A stretch of DNA of 64,000 bases, taken from assembly GCA_934045905.1 (NCBI GenBank), contig OW203762.1, positions 15,718,345 through 15,782,344 of the forward strand, read 5' to 3'. The position numbers and the translations under genes were made by a program. Positions 34,701 through 48,035 of the stretch are shown here, one piece after another (position 1 is the first letter of the stretch; every line of letters starts with the position of its first letter). The stretch comes from Leuctra nigra (Eukaryota; Arthropoda; Insecta; Plecoptera; Leuctridae). The notes under the pieces were generated by a model. That model worked only from the letters and a program-made list of their open reading frames with translations, ran no database searches and was not told where the DNA came from.

Positions 34701-37700
34701 GAGTGTGCGTCGTTAACTCGTGTCTGACATATCGTCCACGCCGATGGAACGATCATAAAGTCAGCAGTGTGTTGGGCAACGCAGCGAGGAGTGGATATCA
34801 CTTGGTCATCAGGGAGTCGCGAGAGAGCTCAAGCTCATGTTTGCATTGTGTTAACATCATCTCCCGCATCATGTCTCAGAGTGTGCGTCGTTAACTCGTG
34901 TCTGACATATCGTTCACGCCGATGGAACGATCATAAAGTCCTCAGTATGTTGAGCAACGCAGCGAGGAGTGGATATCACTTGGTCATCAGGGAGTCGCGA
35001 GAGAGCTCAAGCTCATGTTTGCATTGTGTTAACATCATCTCCCGCATCATGTCTCAGAGTGTGCGTCGTTAACTCGTGTCTGACATATCGTCCACGCCGA
35101 TGGAACGATCATAAAGTCCGCAGTGTGTTGTGAGCAACGCAGCGAGGAGTGGATATCACTTGGTCATCAGGGAGTCGCGAGAGTGCTCAAGCTCATGTTT
35201 GCATTGTGTTAACATCATCTCCCGCATCATGTCTCAGAGTGTGCGTCGTTAACTCGTGTCTGACATATCGTCCACGCCGATGGAACGATCATAAAGTCCG
35301 CAGTGTGTTGTAAGCAACGCAGCGAGGAGTGGATATCACTTGGTCATCAGGGAGTCGCGAGAGAGCTCAAGCTCATGTTTGCATTGTGTTAACATCATCT
35401 CCCGCATCATGTCTCAGAGTGTGCGTCGTTAACTCGTGTCTGACATATCGTCCACGCCGATGGAACGATCATAAAGTCCGCAGTGTGTTGTGAGCAACGC
35501 AGCCAGGAGTGGATATCACTTGGTCATCAGGGAGTCGCGAGAGAGCTCAAGCTCATGTTTGCATTGTGTTAACATCATCTCCCGCATCATGTCTCAGAGT
35601 GTGCGTCGTTAACTCGTGTCTGACATATCGTCCACGCCGATGGAACGATCATAAAGTCCGCAGTGTGTTGTGAGCAACGCAGCGAGGAGTGGATATCACT
35701 TGGTCATCAGGGAGTCGCGAGAGAGCTCAAGCTCATGTTTGCATTGTGTTAACATCATCTCCCGCATCATGTCTCAGAGTGTGCGTCGTTAACTCGTGTC
35801 TGACATATCGTCCACGCCGATGGAACGATCATAACGTCCGCAGTGTGTGGAGCAACGCAGCGAGGAGTGGATATCACTTGGTCATCAGGGAGTCGCGAGA
35901 GAGCTCTAGCTCATGTGTGCATTGTGTTAACATCATCTCCCGCATCATGTCTCAGAGTGTGCGTCGTTAACTCGTGTCTGACATATCGTCCACGCCGATG
36001 GAACGATCATAACGTCCGCAGTGTGTTGGGCAACGCAGCGAGGAGTGGATATCACTTGGTCATCAGGGAGTCGCGAGAGAGCTCAAGCTCATGTTTGCAT
36101 TGTGTTAACATCATCTCCCGCATCATGTCTCAGAGTGTGCGTCGTTAACTCGTGTCTGACATATCGTCCACGCCGATGGAACGATCATAACGTCCGCAGT
36201 GTGTTGAGCAACGCAGCGAGGAGTGGATATCACTTGGTCATCAGGGAGTCGCGAGAGAGCTCAAGCTCATGTTTGCATTGTGTTAACATCATCTCCCGCA
36301 TCATGTCTCAGAGTGTGCGTCGTTAACTCGTGTCTGACATATCGTCCACGCCGATGGAACGATCATAAAGTCAGCAGTGTGTTGGGCAACGCAGCGAGGA
36401 GTGGATATCACTTGGTCATCAGGGAGTCGCGAGAGAGCTCAAGCTCATGTTTGCATTGTGTTAACATCATCTCCCGCATCATGTCTCAGAGTGTGCGTCG
36501 TTAACTCGTGTCTGACATATCGTTCACGCCGATGGAACGATCATAAAGTCCTCAGTATGTTGAGCAACGCAGCGAGGAGTGGATATCACTTGGTCATCAG
36601 GGAGTCGCGAGAGAGCTCAAGCTCATGTTTGCATTGTGTTAACATCATCTCCCGCATCATGTCTCAGAGTGTGCGTCGTTAACTCGTGTCTGACATATCG
36701 TCCACGCCGATGGAACGATCATAAAGTCCGCAGTGTGTTGTGAGCAACGCAGCGAGGAGTGGATATCACTTGGTCATCAGGGAGTCGCGAGAGTGCTCAA
36801 GCTCATGTTTGCATTGTGTTAACATCATCTCCCGCATCATGTCTCAGAGTGTGCGTCGTTAACTCGTGTCTGACATATCGTCCACGCCGATGGAACGATC
36901 ATAAAGTCCGCAGTGTGTTGTAAGCAACGCAGCGAGGAGTGGATATCACTTGGTCATCAGGGAGTCGCGAGAGAGCTCAAGCTCATGTTTGCATTGTGTT
37001 AACATCATCTCCCGCATCATGTCTCAGAGTGTGCGTCGTTAACTCGTGTCTGACATATCGTCCACGCCGATGGAACGATCATAAAGTCCGCAGTGTGTTG
37101 TGAGCAACGCAGCCAGGAGTGGATATCACTTGGTCATCAGGGAGTCGCGAGAGAGCTCAAGCTCATGTTTGCATTGTGTTAACATCATCTCCCGCATCAT
37201 GTCTCAGAGTGTGCGTCGTTAACTCGTGTCTGACATATCGTCCACGCCGATGGAACGATCATAAAGTCCGCAGTGTGTTGTGAGCAACGCAGCGAGGAGT
37301 GGATATCACTTGGTCATCAGGGAGTCGCGAGAGAGCTCAAGCTCATGTTTGCATTGTGTTAACATCATCTCCCGCATCATGTCTCAGAGTGTGCGTCGTT
37401 AACTCGTGTCTGACATATCGTCCACGCCGATGGAACGATCATAACGTCCGCAGTGTGTGGAGCAACGCAGCGAGGAGTGGATATCACTTGGTCATCAGGG
37501 AGTCGCGAGAGAGCTCTAGCTCATGTGTGCATTGTGTTAACATCATCTCCCGCATCATGTCTCAGAGTGTGCGTCGTTAACTCGTGTCTGACATATCGTC
37601 CACGCCGATGGAACGATCATAACGTCCGCAGTGTGTTGTGAGCAACGCAGCGAGGAGTGGATATCACTTGGTCATCAGGGAGTCGCGAGAGAGCTCAAGC

Positions 37701-40700
37701 TCATGTTTGCATTGTGTTAACATCATCTCCCGCATCATGTCTCAGAGTGTGCGTCGTTAACTCGTGTCTGACATATCGTCCACGCCGATGGAACGATCAT
37801 AACGTCCGCAGTGTGTTGAGCAACGCAGCGAGGAGTGGATATCACTTGGTCATCAGGGAGTCGCGAGAGAGCTCAAGCTCATGTTTGCATTGTGTTAACA
37901 TCATCTCCCGCATCATGTCTCAGAGTGTGCGTCGTTAACTCGTGTCTGACATATCGTCCACGCCGATGGAACGATCATGAAGTCAGCAGTGTGTTGTGAG
38001 CAACGCAGCGAGGAGTGGATATCACTTGGTCATCAGGGAGTCGCGAGAGAGCTCAAGCTCATGTTTGCATTGTGTTAACATCATCTCCCGCATCATGTCT
38101 CAGAGTGTGCGTCGTTAACTCGTGTCTGACATATCGTCCACGCCGATGGAACGATCATAAAGTCCGCAGTGTGTTGTGAGCAACGCAGCGAGGAGTGGAT
38201 ATCACTTGGTCATCAGGGAGTCGCGAGAGAGCTCAAGCTCATGTTTGCATTGTGTTAACATCATCTCCCGCATCATGTCTCAGAGTGTGCGTCGTTAACT
38301 CGTGTCTGACATATCGTCCACGCCGATGGAACGATCATAACGTCCGCAGTGTGTTGGGCAACGCAGCGAGGAGTGGATATCACTTGGTCATCAGGGAGTC
38401 GCGAGAGAGCTCAAGCTCATGTTTGCATTGTGTTAACATCATCTCCCGCATCATGTCTCAGAGTGTGCGTCGTTAACTCGTGTCTGACATATCGTCCACG
38501 CCGATGGAACGATCATAAAGTCCGCAGTGTGTTGTGAGCAACGCAGCGAGGAGTGGATATCACTTGGTCATCAGGGAGTCGCGAGAGAGCTCAAGCTCAT
38601 GTTTGCATTGTGTTAACATCATCTCCCGCATCATGTCTCAGAGTGTGCGTCGTTAACTCGTGTCTGACATATCGTCCACGCCGATGGAACGATCATAAAG
38701 TCCGCAGTGTGTTGAGCAACGCAGCGAGGAGTGGATATCACTTGGTCATCAGGGAGTCGCGAGAGAGCTCAAGCTCATGTTTGCATTGTGTTAACATCAT
38801 CTCCCGCATCATGTCTCAGAGTGTGCGTCGTTAACTCGTGTCTGACATATCGTCCACGCCGATGGAACGATCATAAAGTCCGCAGTGTGTTGAGCTACGC
38901 AGCGAGGAGTGGATATCACTTGGTCATCAGGGAGTCGCGAGAGAGCTCAAGCTCATGTTTGCATTGTGTTAACATCATCTCCCGCATCATGTCTCAGAGT
39001 GTGCGTCGTTAACTCGTGTCTGACATATCGTCCACGCCGATGGAACGATCATAAAGTCCGCAGTGTGTTGAGCAACGCAGCGAGGAGTGGATATCACTTG
39101 GTCATCAGGGAGTCGCGAGAGAGCTCAAGCTCATGTTTGCATTGTGTTAACATCATCTCCCGCATCATGTCTCAGAGTGTGCGTCGTTAACTCGTGTCTG
39201 ACATATCGTCCACGCCGATGGAACGATCATGAAGTCAGCAGTGTGTTGTGAGCAACGCAGCGAGGAGTGGATATCACTTGGTTATCAGGGAGTCGCGAGA
39301 GAGCTCAAGCTCATGTTTGCATTGTGTTAACATCATCTCCCGCATCATGTCTCAGAGTGTGCGTCGTTAACTCGTGTCTGACATATCGTCCACGCCGATG
39401 GAACGATCATAAAGTCCGCAGTGTGTTGTGAGCAACGCAGCGAGGAGTGGATATCACTTGGTCATCAGGGAGTCGCGAGAGAGCTCAAGCTCATGTTTGC
39501 ATTGTGTTAACATCATCTCCCGCATCATGTCTCAGAGTGTGCGTCGTTAACTCGTGTCTGACATATCGTCCACGCCGATGGAACGATCATAAAGTCCGCA
39601 GTGTGTTGTGAGCAACGCAGCGAGGAGTGGATATCACTTGGTCATCAGGGAGTCGCGAGAGAGCTCAAGCTCATGTTTGCATTGTGTTAACATCATCTCC
39701 CGCATCATGTCTCAGAGTGTGCGTCGTTAACTCGTGTCTGACATATCGTCCACGCCGATGGAACGATCATAAAGTCCGCAGTGTGTTGTGAGCAACGCAG
39801 CGAGGAGTGGATATCACTTGGTCATCAGGGAGTCGCGAGAGAGCTCAAGCTCATGTTTGCATTGTGTTAACATCATCTCCCGCATCATGTCTCAGAGTGT
39901 GCGTCGTTAACTCGTGTCTGACATATCGTCCACGCCGATGGAACGATCATAAAGTCAGCAGTGTGTTGTGAGCAACGCAGCGAGGAGTGGATATCACTTG
40001 GTCATCAGGGAGTCGCGAGAGAGCTCAAGCTCATGTTTGCATTGTGTTAACATCATCTCCCGCATCATGTCTCAGAGTGTGCGTCGTTAACTCGTGTCTG
40101 ACATATCGTCCACGCCGATGGAACGATCATAAAGTCCGCAGTGTGTTGTGAGCAACGCAGCGAGGAGTGGATATCACTTGGTCATCAGGGAGTCGCGAGA
40201 GAGCTCAAGCTCATGTTTGCATTGTGTTAACATCATCTCCCGCATCATGTCTCAGAGTGTGCGTCGTTAACTCGTGTCTGACATATCGTCCACGCCGATG
40301 GAACGATCATAAAGTCAGCAGTGTGTTGTGAGCAACGCAGCGAGGAGTGGATATCACTTGGTCATCAGGGAGTCGCGAGAGAGCTCAAGCTCATGTTTGC
40401 ATTGTGTTAACATCATCTCCCGCATCATGTCTCAGAGTGTGCGTCGTTAACTCGTGTCTGACATATCGTCCACGCCGATGGAACGATCATAACGTCCGCA
40501 GTGTGTTGAGCAACGCAGCGAGGAGTGGATATCACTTGGTCATCAGGGAGTCGCGAGAGAGCTCAAGCTCATGTTTGCATTGTGTTAACATCATCTCCCG
40601 CATCATGTCTCAGAGTGTGCGTCGTTAACTCGTGTCTGACATATCGTCCACGCCGATGGAACGATCATAAAGTCCGCAGTATGTTGAGCAACGCAGCGAG

Positions 40701-40756
40701 GAGTGGATATCGACTCGTCTCGCGCTCACTTGGTCATCAGGGAGTCGCGAGAGAGG
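25718..40756. repeat. 178-180-bp satellite array, about 84 monomers
   Basis: A head-to-tail array of a 178-180-bp monomer (gagctcaagctcatgtttgc … ggagtcgcgaga), all in one orientation. The length varies at one site (gtgttgagc, gtgttgggc, gtgttgtgagc, gtgtggagc), and most other differences are single bases. Overlapping ORFs of 62-101 codons recur once per monomer and are by-products of the repeat, with no sign of coding selection. The last monomer has a 16-bp insertion at 40711-40726 before unique sequence resumes. Confidence 0.97.
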
Positions 40757-40831
40757 CCAAGGTCATCTGAACATCCGCACTTCTCAAGAACAAAGACAGC
40801 ATCAGTTGGTCCAGACATCCTGTTCCTGACT
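40757..40831. other. right flank of the satellite
   Basis: A short unique stretch between the satellite end and a Helitron-like remnant. Confidence 0.5.
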
Positions 40832-41375
40832 CAACGCTCAGGGTAACGCGTTGATGAGCGACCACCCGAACACACAACATCTCGAACCGAAATTTTGGGA
40901 CGCACAAAACATCTAACATCCATATTGAATTTAAATATGATACACTCAATCAACATAAAAGTACCTGCTTTTTATTGAAACTGATCCATCTGTGCTTACA
41001 TAAAGAAAATAAGATCCAAGTTAAGTTGCTTTGGAATAATTCTCATTCATTTCGACCATCACAATTCTGTCAATGTATTTTAAACAGTAAAAAATTTCAA
41101 AAAGTGGATATTTTCTTGACCGATCGGGCTGAAAATTAGTAAAATAAGAGAAAATGTTAGTTTTAATAGCTATGCAAATTTTGAAGTTGATCTGACCATT
41201 TTGATTTTCGACCAATCAGGAGACATTTTTTAAATTATAACAAATCAAAGGGCAGCGCTAAAAAAACCATACACGATTAAGCTAGAATGGAATAAGTATG
41301 TGTGCAAAATGTCAGCTCGATTGAGAAAAAATGTGACTGTGGCGTCGGTCCGAACTAACAAACACACAAACACAA
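40832..41375 (-). mobile_element. Helitron-like element copy (degenerate)
   Basis: It contains caacgctcagggtaacgcgt and tgatgagcga as in the intact copies, then the gaaccgaaattttggg and atgcaaattttgaagttgat blocks typical of the family. The CTAG terminus is lost. Confidence 0.5.
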
Positions 41376-43949
41376 TTGTAATTTGACTGAAGTAAACAAT
41401 TACAGATATATCAAGTTTTTATCTTTCAATATGACTTTGTCATCATAACAAAATAAGATTGCTAAAGGTAGAATTACTTGTTTTTGAACCCACCTCCAGA
41501 ATCATTAATATTGACTTATCGGTTTCTTCGAGTCGAAGGTACTTATTCTTTATTCTGACTTCACTACATTTTGGGAGTGCTGAATCTTTTATTAGGCGAA
41601 GACCATGAACTAAATGAGAAAGAGGATAAGACTCTTTCGTAGTCTTACTGTTCTTGTATCGATTGCTATTAAAAATTCTCTGTGAGCAGCTTATTCCTAG
41701 AATCCTTTCACTTTACAGACTTATTATGTATCGTAGATGTTCCAGGAAAACCTTGCTGGAAAAAGACGCCACATTTCAGAGAAAATAGAAATTAATTCGG
41801 AACCGCAGTGGGGGACCCAAGTTTACATTATTTTGTAATTCTTCCTATTTTTACAACAACAACAAATAAAACATTCGTAGTTGGTACTAAAATATCATTG
41901 CTCGCTCTGATAATTTTCTTGAAAGTTATTCTAGTGACGTGACACCCTTTTTATTTGCGTCACATTTAAATGAATTTTTCAGAGAAGCAATTGCATTGAG
42001 CTCAACTTTTTACTTTAAAAGTTGTTAGAATTGTGAAACTTGGAAGTATATATTGATCAAATATTGAGTTCGCAAACTTTTTACTGAAAGAAAGATAATA
42101 TAATTACTTCATTCAAAAGTTGTTGTAACTGAATTCTTACTGGTTTAATTTATGATTGCATTCTTTTGTGCAGTTATTTCCTGCACTTTCTGCTTTGAAA
42201 TGTTTCTCTTGAATCCATTCCATCTTTCTTGTCATGAAAGTCCCATCTTGAGTCAAACTTAGGAAATAAATCCTTCATTCTTAAAGAGTTCTTTGGCCTG
42301 GTTTTGTCTGAGAAATCACCTCATGTAGGAAGAGAATTATTGTCTCTTCTTCTCAACTAACTTAACAACATAGAAGAGAAAAACAGTTATTGGCTGTAAA
42401 CATATGGATGAGGCACTATATGACCATGTTATGACCAAACGTAAAACTCTGTTTTCTTTCAAAGCAAAATACTGCATTTACAAGTGCATGAACACAGAAT
42501 TACTTACAGAATTATTTGTCTTATTTGTATATATCTGTATATTTGTATATATATCTGGATATTTCTACACTGATTGTAAAATAATATGTAAATATTGTTC
42601 ATAGTCAAAATAGAGTGTAGTCAACAAAAGTAGTTATTTTAAAGCTTGTGTCACCATTACAAATAATATTAAAAGAACGCAAAATTACTACTTTTTGAAG
42701 TCAATGTGTGGGCAATGGATTCCAAGAGGTGTTCGGCAGCTACGCAGCAATTGACATCTCTCTTTGATGGGATTAGCAAGGCGACACGTTCATCTTCATC
42801 GTCTTATTGATTTTGACAAAGTTTTCAGAAAGTTCAACAGTTAGCCAATTACGCGTCTCTGAAAAGTTCTTCGTGGGGTTTTTAAGAGGATCGTGAAAGT
42901 TTTTGGAGAGAGCTTTCATCAGGGCCTCTCCGAGATGTTAATGCCGGGCGAAGTTCTTAATTCTGGTTCAGTGCAATGCTGAGACGAGGTGAGTTGATTA
43001 CGCAGCTCTACGTTCACTCTAATAATGCTCTAATTAATAGGCAAGTTACATGGGGATAAAGAGGCAAAACCTGCCATCTCAGAGAAAGAATTTTTTGAGT
43101 TAAATATGTAAATATAAATTAATTTATTTCTACATATTATTCTAAAGAAACACAATAAAAATTGTACTAAAAAAATCTATTCAAAACGGAAAACGACTGG
43201 ATTTTTCTGTTTTTACTGAACTATGACGAATGGAGATTGGAGACAAAACTAAAAGCTTAGAGAGTACCTAAAAGAGCAATTAAAAACAAATTTGTGGTGT
43301 GTATTCTTTCCAGCATTGGAATATATTTTCGAATTAAAATCTAACAATTGCATCGATAGTTTATTACAGAACAATCATCGTAATCATATTTGATCACTCA
43401 GGAATAAATATGAAAATATCCAGACTTTTTACGAAATGGAAGATGATTATTATTGAATGAACAATTGTACTGCTTGCTATTGATTCTTCTTGTAATGAAC
43501 AGTTTCCTACTGCTTCTTCTACTCACTTCACACTTATCATCAGGAATAGAGCTCTTCATATTTGAAATAAAACATTGTGTACCTAATATCCCCCGTGTAA
43601 ACTTCCTACTTGCATCTGGACTGTAAATTAAAATCGCTTTTAATAATTTTAATTATATTATGAAATACACAGACAATTGAAATGATCTTCCTTTCAACTG
43701 GCAGCATGTCAGCTTTTTCTCATTCTCAGCACAAAAGAGAGCTCTATACTAAAATAATAATGAAGAGGATCTTAATTAAACATAATATTCAAACAAAGAA
43801 TAATAAAGCAGATCCTTTGCCCTGCATGAAAACTAATCAAATTCCTCTTTTATTTCACTCCATTGTCTGTGATCTCAAAAACAAACAACTCTCGAACAAG
43901 TCGACTCTAATTCGCTTGCAATAAACTCGCTCTTGATATCGGGTTGGAA
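41376..43949. other. intergenic or intronic DNA, no gene seen
   Basis: AT-rich. Short open stretches at 42404-42604 and 43682-43924 have no recognisable domain or splice context and look like chance ORFs. Confidence 0.5.
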
Positions 43950-44097
43950 CCTGCGGGGGCGGCGCCGACGTCAACAGGCGTCACGGCGCACGTGTGCCTC
44001 TTGCCTTGACGTCAGAGGAGGACGTCGCCACGTGGCGCCAGGCACGGCGCCTCTGTGACACGAGCGTCGGGCACGTGGACCAAGTAGCATGGCAACA
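43950..44097. promoter_or_regulatory. GC-rich block with CRE, E-boxes and an X-box-like site
   Basis: An isolated GC- and CpG-rich island in AT-rich DNA. It has a full CRE palindrome TGACGTCA (44007-44014), three CACGTG E-boxes (43989-43994, 44029-44034, 44072-44077) and GTAGCATGGCAAC (44084-44096), which resembles an RFX X-box. It may be a promoter or enhancer. No transcript start can be assigned, and it could belong to Syt14 as a distant 5' promoter or to an unseen gene. Confidence 0.45.
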
Positions 44098-45202
44098 GAA
44101 CGAAGTTGTGTCTATAGGTAGTTGCATTTAATTGTCTTTGGTTGCATCACCCTTATGGTACCTCAACAATTTATTTTTCTGGGTGACAGGCAATTTTTCA
44201 ATAAATCGTAATTTAAATACAGATGTGAAAGAAAGATAATTAAAAAAAATACAGAAGAGTCATGAAATAAATTAAGGAAATGAAATCAAAAACAGATAAT
44301 GATTATTTATAACTATTTGCCCCCACCCCAGTTAGAGTTTGGTCAGCTGTGATGTCAAATGAGATTGCCATATTAAAAAGTATTGGATAAGTAAGAAGGA
44401 CCGACTAAACTATCGATCCATAACCAATCTATCATATCAATCAATCTATCAAAACTATATAAAACTCCTCAAACTATCAATATTCTTGGTTATATTTAAT
44501 GAACAATGATCAATTTTCTTTCATGAAAACTATGTTTATAATTATATGTAATAAAAATGTTCTAAAATGTGTACTACATGATATTTTCCACATTCCGGTG
44601 TTTACATAATTGCAGAAGGTTCCTTTCTATATATACAAAATTAGTTTTAAATAAAACAGCTTTTTAATATTGAACTTTGATCTCGATATTTCATAATATT
44701 TTGCTGATTCCATGAGAACATTGATGGCTAACAAACCACTCTAGATTCACCAGTTGACCTGACAATACTTGTTGCTCTCATTAATCATTTCGATTGAATA
44801 AAATCACCATATCGCCGCTCCTGAAAGCCGAGGCCTGTGTGAAATCAAGTCCACGTTTCATTCGAGCACGCAGCTCGGGGATGGAATTAGAGCCGGAGTT
44901 GAAAGTTAATAATTAACTCTCCGAGATAGAAGTAACAAGTCTCGTCGACGTCATTCGGTTGCCATGCTTTGTCTCTCTTCGTCAGCTCGGTTTCATCCCC
45001 CTCCCCCTCTCTCTCGCACTCGCAACACGAACCGGCGATGAAACAAATACGGCAACAAGTCGGGAGAGTGCAGTAAACAGCGGTTTCACGGCAACGGTCG
45101 AGACTGTCAATAGAAAAGTACATGTGGTGGAGGCGCCGGGCTGTAAATATTTTTACAAAGTTATTTTATTTCATCGACATTCCCACAATTTGTTGAGTAG
45201 CT
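44098..45202. other. no gene seen
   Basis: Mostly AT-rich. 44940-45120 is moderately GC-rich with ctctctctcgcactcgc but shows no conserved peptide on either strand. Confidence 0.4.
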
Positions 45203-45210
45203 ATTCCTAT

Positions 45211-45661
45211 CAGGGACTTGACCCAAATGAATATCGGTTCAGGTACCGGTACAGGTTTCTGGAAAATATAAAATAACGGTTCCGATTCCTGTTTAAGTTC
45301 CATTTCGGTTCAATAAGGGTTCCAATCGGTTCCATCAAATTCAGACAATAATTAATTTTTTTAAATCGGCTTTTGGGAACTTACATTCTCAGAATGTCTA
45401 AATTAATTTGACTCGGTGTTCATTTATTTGAAATACTGTGAATGAAAGTAAATAATTTCAGGTTTGAAAGGAAATGAAGGAAAAATTCGATTAAATGAAT
45501 TGTTTAAAGAACCCTTATGGAACCCAAATAATGTTTAATATTAATAATGGTTCCGGTTCTGGTTCCGGTTCCAGTTCCAGCTTAAAATTAGTATGGGTTC
45601 CGGTTCCGGTTCCTATAAATATAACGGGTCTTTTCGGTTCCGGTACCGGTTCCAGTCCCTG
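45211..45661. mobile_element. hAT-like non-autonomous element rich in GGTTCC
   Basis: Ends CAGGGACTTGACCC and GGTTCCAGTCCCTG are inverted repeats, and sub-terminal ggttccggttcc arrays occupy the right side. The flanks attcctat and attctcaa match only at 5 of 8 positions, so a target duplication is uncertain. CAGGGACT ends are common in hAT elements. Confidence 0.6.
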
Positions 45662-46619
45662 ATTCTCAAGGAACTTATATTGTGTGTTCTGAACTAATTT
45701 ACATTCGTGATTTTCATTAGAGGCTACAATAGCTAATGTGCTCCTTTACCTAGATAAAATTGTTAATTTAATCATTTACATACTTTATTTGCATGACAGA
45801 ACGATTTCAAACTAATAATTACAAAAGACACCAAGCGTGCATTGCTACGCGCACATGCTCAATAGTTTAGTCTTCAAGTCGTAATTTAATTCGACATGTA
45901 AAGCAATGAGCTTGTTTCTGATTTTGTTTCAAATTGTCCTGTATATACCTGACTTTGCTTAGACTTCATTGAACAGCATCTTCCTATACCGCCCTTCTTA
46001 TCCAATTAGCATAGCCCAATCGCATTAGCAGTGCGATTTTACACACAGTGAAAAATAAAATATTATAAAAATGCTGCAAACGAAGTGGGGAGTATTTGAA
46101 TTATTGACATTCAGCTTTTTAGAAGCAGACGTCACATTTGTGCTTTCTTATTGTGTTTCTGCTTTCAATAAAAAGAACTTCTTCATCACAACTTCCAAAG
46201 AGCTGCATAATCATGCATAATTTACGAAAAGCCAAGTTGGCGTAGCATTAAAACAAGTTTCTAGATGTGCATTGATAATATTGATGACATCACGTGCTCC
46301 CAATGTAAACATCTTAGAAGCTGAAGATAAAAACACGGCGGCTGTTATTAAGAATAAAGTAACGCACTTGAATAGTGATCCTCTTCATCTTCTGAATCAC
46401 TCCTCTGGGAATGTTAATAATTGATGCGGGCTTCATGCGGGCTTCAGCAGGATGAAAGATTGTTGGAGGAATCGCGGCTAAACGAAGAGGATTTGAAGTT
46501 GATAGCAGCTCAGAAGCATCATTAGACATTCTCGAAGCTTGCTTGGGAATCTACGGGACCTAAAGGCCCTTTCTCTGTTTACTTTTTGAATGTCTTCACT
46601 GCCCAGGTCCCCTCAGTAC
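45662..46619. other. no gene seen
   Basis: AT-rich; no supportable coding or RNA gene. Confidence 0.5.
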
Positions 46620-46784
46620 CCAGTGGGTCCGGGCCGCATTGGCCCGGGAAAATTTTGAATTTCGAGAATGCATTAATGGGCCATTTTTATGCGTTCTGGA
46701 CTACAATCTTCGGTTTGATACTTATATTTAAGTGAGTTTGACCTTGAAGAGTTTTTTAATCGATTTTTATCAATATCTTTTTAC

Positions 46785-47040
46785 CAATGTTATTGTTAAC
46801 AAATAAGGCTTTGTACGAGTATTCAGAACAGTTCAATGAAAATAATTCAATAGCTTGTAATGGTTTATTAGATTTACTTTGTCCTACATATGTTTAGTGC
46901 CCGAAAATTAGTATAATTATGGCACTAAACAACTGTAGGACAAAATAAAACTAATATCTTATTCCAAATTATGAATTTATTTTCATTGAACTGTTCTGAA
47001 TACTCGTACAAAGACCTATTTTGTTAACAATTACATTCGT
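46785..47040. repeat. hairpin (inverted repeat arms ~110 bp)
   Basis: The left arm tattgttaacaaataaggct…caatgaaaataa is mirrored by ttcattgaactgttctgaat…tgttaacaatt. The centre is near 46910. Confidence 0.75.
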
Positions 47041-47048
47041 AAAAGATA

Positions 47049-47418
47049 CCCCATAAAAAACACTCCGTGTAAAAATACCATCCAAGTCTCTTCAACTGAA
47101 AAAAAATATAAGAAATCTAAAAATTCAGCACTGAAAAGTAGTGATATCAAAAAATTGCCAAGTCAAAACTTTTCAAAAAATACTTGGCGCATCGTGCATA
47201 TAAATTGTATAGAAGTAGGCCGGAAATCAAATATACTCATCTATACATATAATATATTTATGCCCTAAAAAACAATGCGCCAAGTCTTTTTTGAAAAGTT
47301 TTGACTTGGCAATTTTTTGATATCACTACTTTTCAGTGCTGAATTTTTAGATTTCTTATATTTTTTTTCAGTTGAAGAGACTTGGCTGGTATTTTTACAC
47401 AGAATGTTTTTTATGGGG
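47049..47418. repeat. 370-bp hairpin
   Basis: ccccataaaaaacactccgt at the left is mirrored by acagaatgttttttatgggg at the right, and the complementarity continues through aagtctcttcaactgaaaaa to the centre near 47235. Confidence 0.85.
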
Positions 47419-47997
47419 AATCACTCCTTTTTTCAGTTGACTATAATTCCTTTAAAAAATACGCCTTTGTGATTTGGTTCCTAAGAAGAATTGTGTTTGG
47501 TGTTAAATGTAAGCTTAAAATTATATTCCATGATGAATGCCAAAGCATCGTTCCAATCGGTCCAGCCGTTCTCGAGTTATCGCATCACTTCCGGTTTTCA
47601 AAATGGCGGCTGACATAACTGCCACCTAAAATTTGTATTTATAAATGTTATGTAACATTATAAGCCTTCTGAATATGTAGTTATTGTTATAAGATGATTT
47701 TAGTCAGATTTGGCTTTTTTATGACGTCATTTCCGGTTTTGGTAACAGTGCAATTTTATTTCGACTATTGATATTTCATATAGATGACCGTCTGAATCGA
47801 TTGGCGCAAATTTCGCTCAGATCGGTTCAGCTGTTTTCGAGATATGATGTCACTTCCGGTTTCAAAATGGCGGCATAAAACCAGTTATAGCAAAAGGCAC
47901 CTCAGACGCCAAAAAACACACACGGGGTAAAAATTTAAGATTGATCGGTTAACCCGATTAGGCTGTGGCCCTGTCAACAGTGTTTTCTGACCCTCTG

Positions 47998-48035
<38 letters not shown>
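47998..48035. repeat. (ATC)n microsatellite
   Basis: About twelve uninterrupted atc units. Confidence 0.9.

Noticed and set aside
25738..40770. Dozens of overlapping 62-101-codon ORFs in the satellite
   Set aside because: They recur once per monomer and change frame with the 178/180-bp length variants; they are products of the repeat, not genes.
44887..45276. Coding exon in the GC-richer patch
   Set aside because: Open frames exist on both strands but no conserved motif or convincing splice borders were found.
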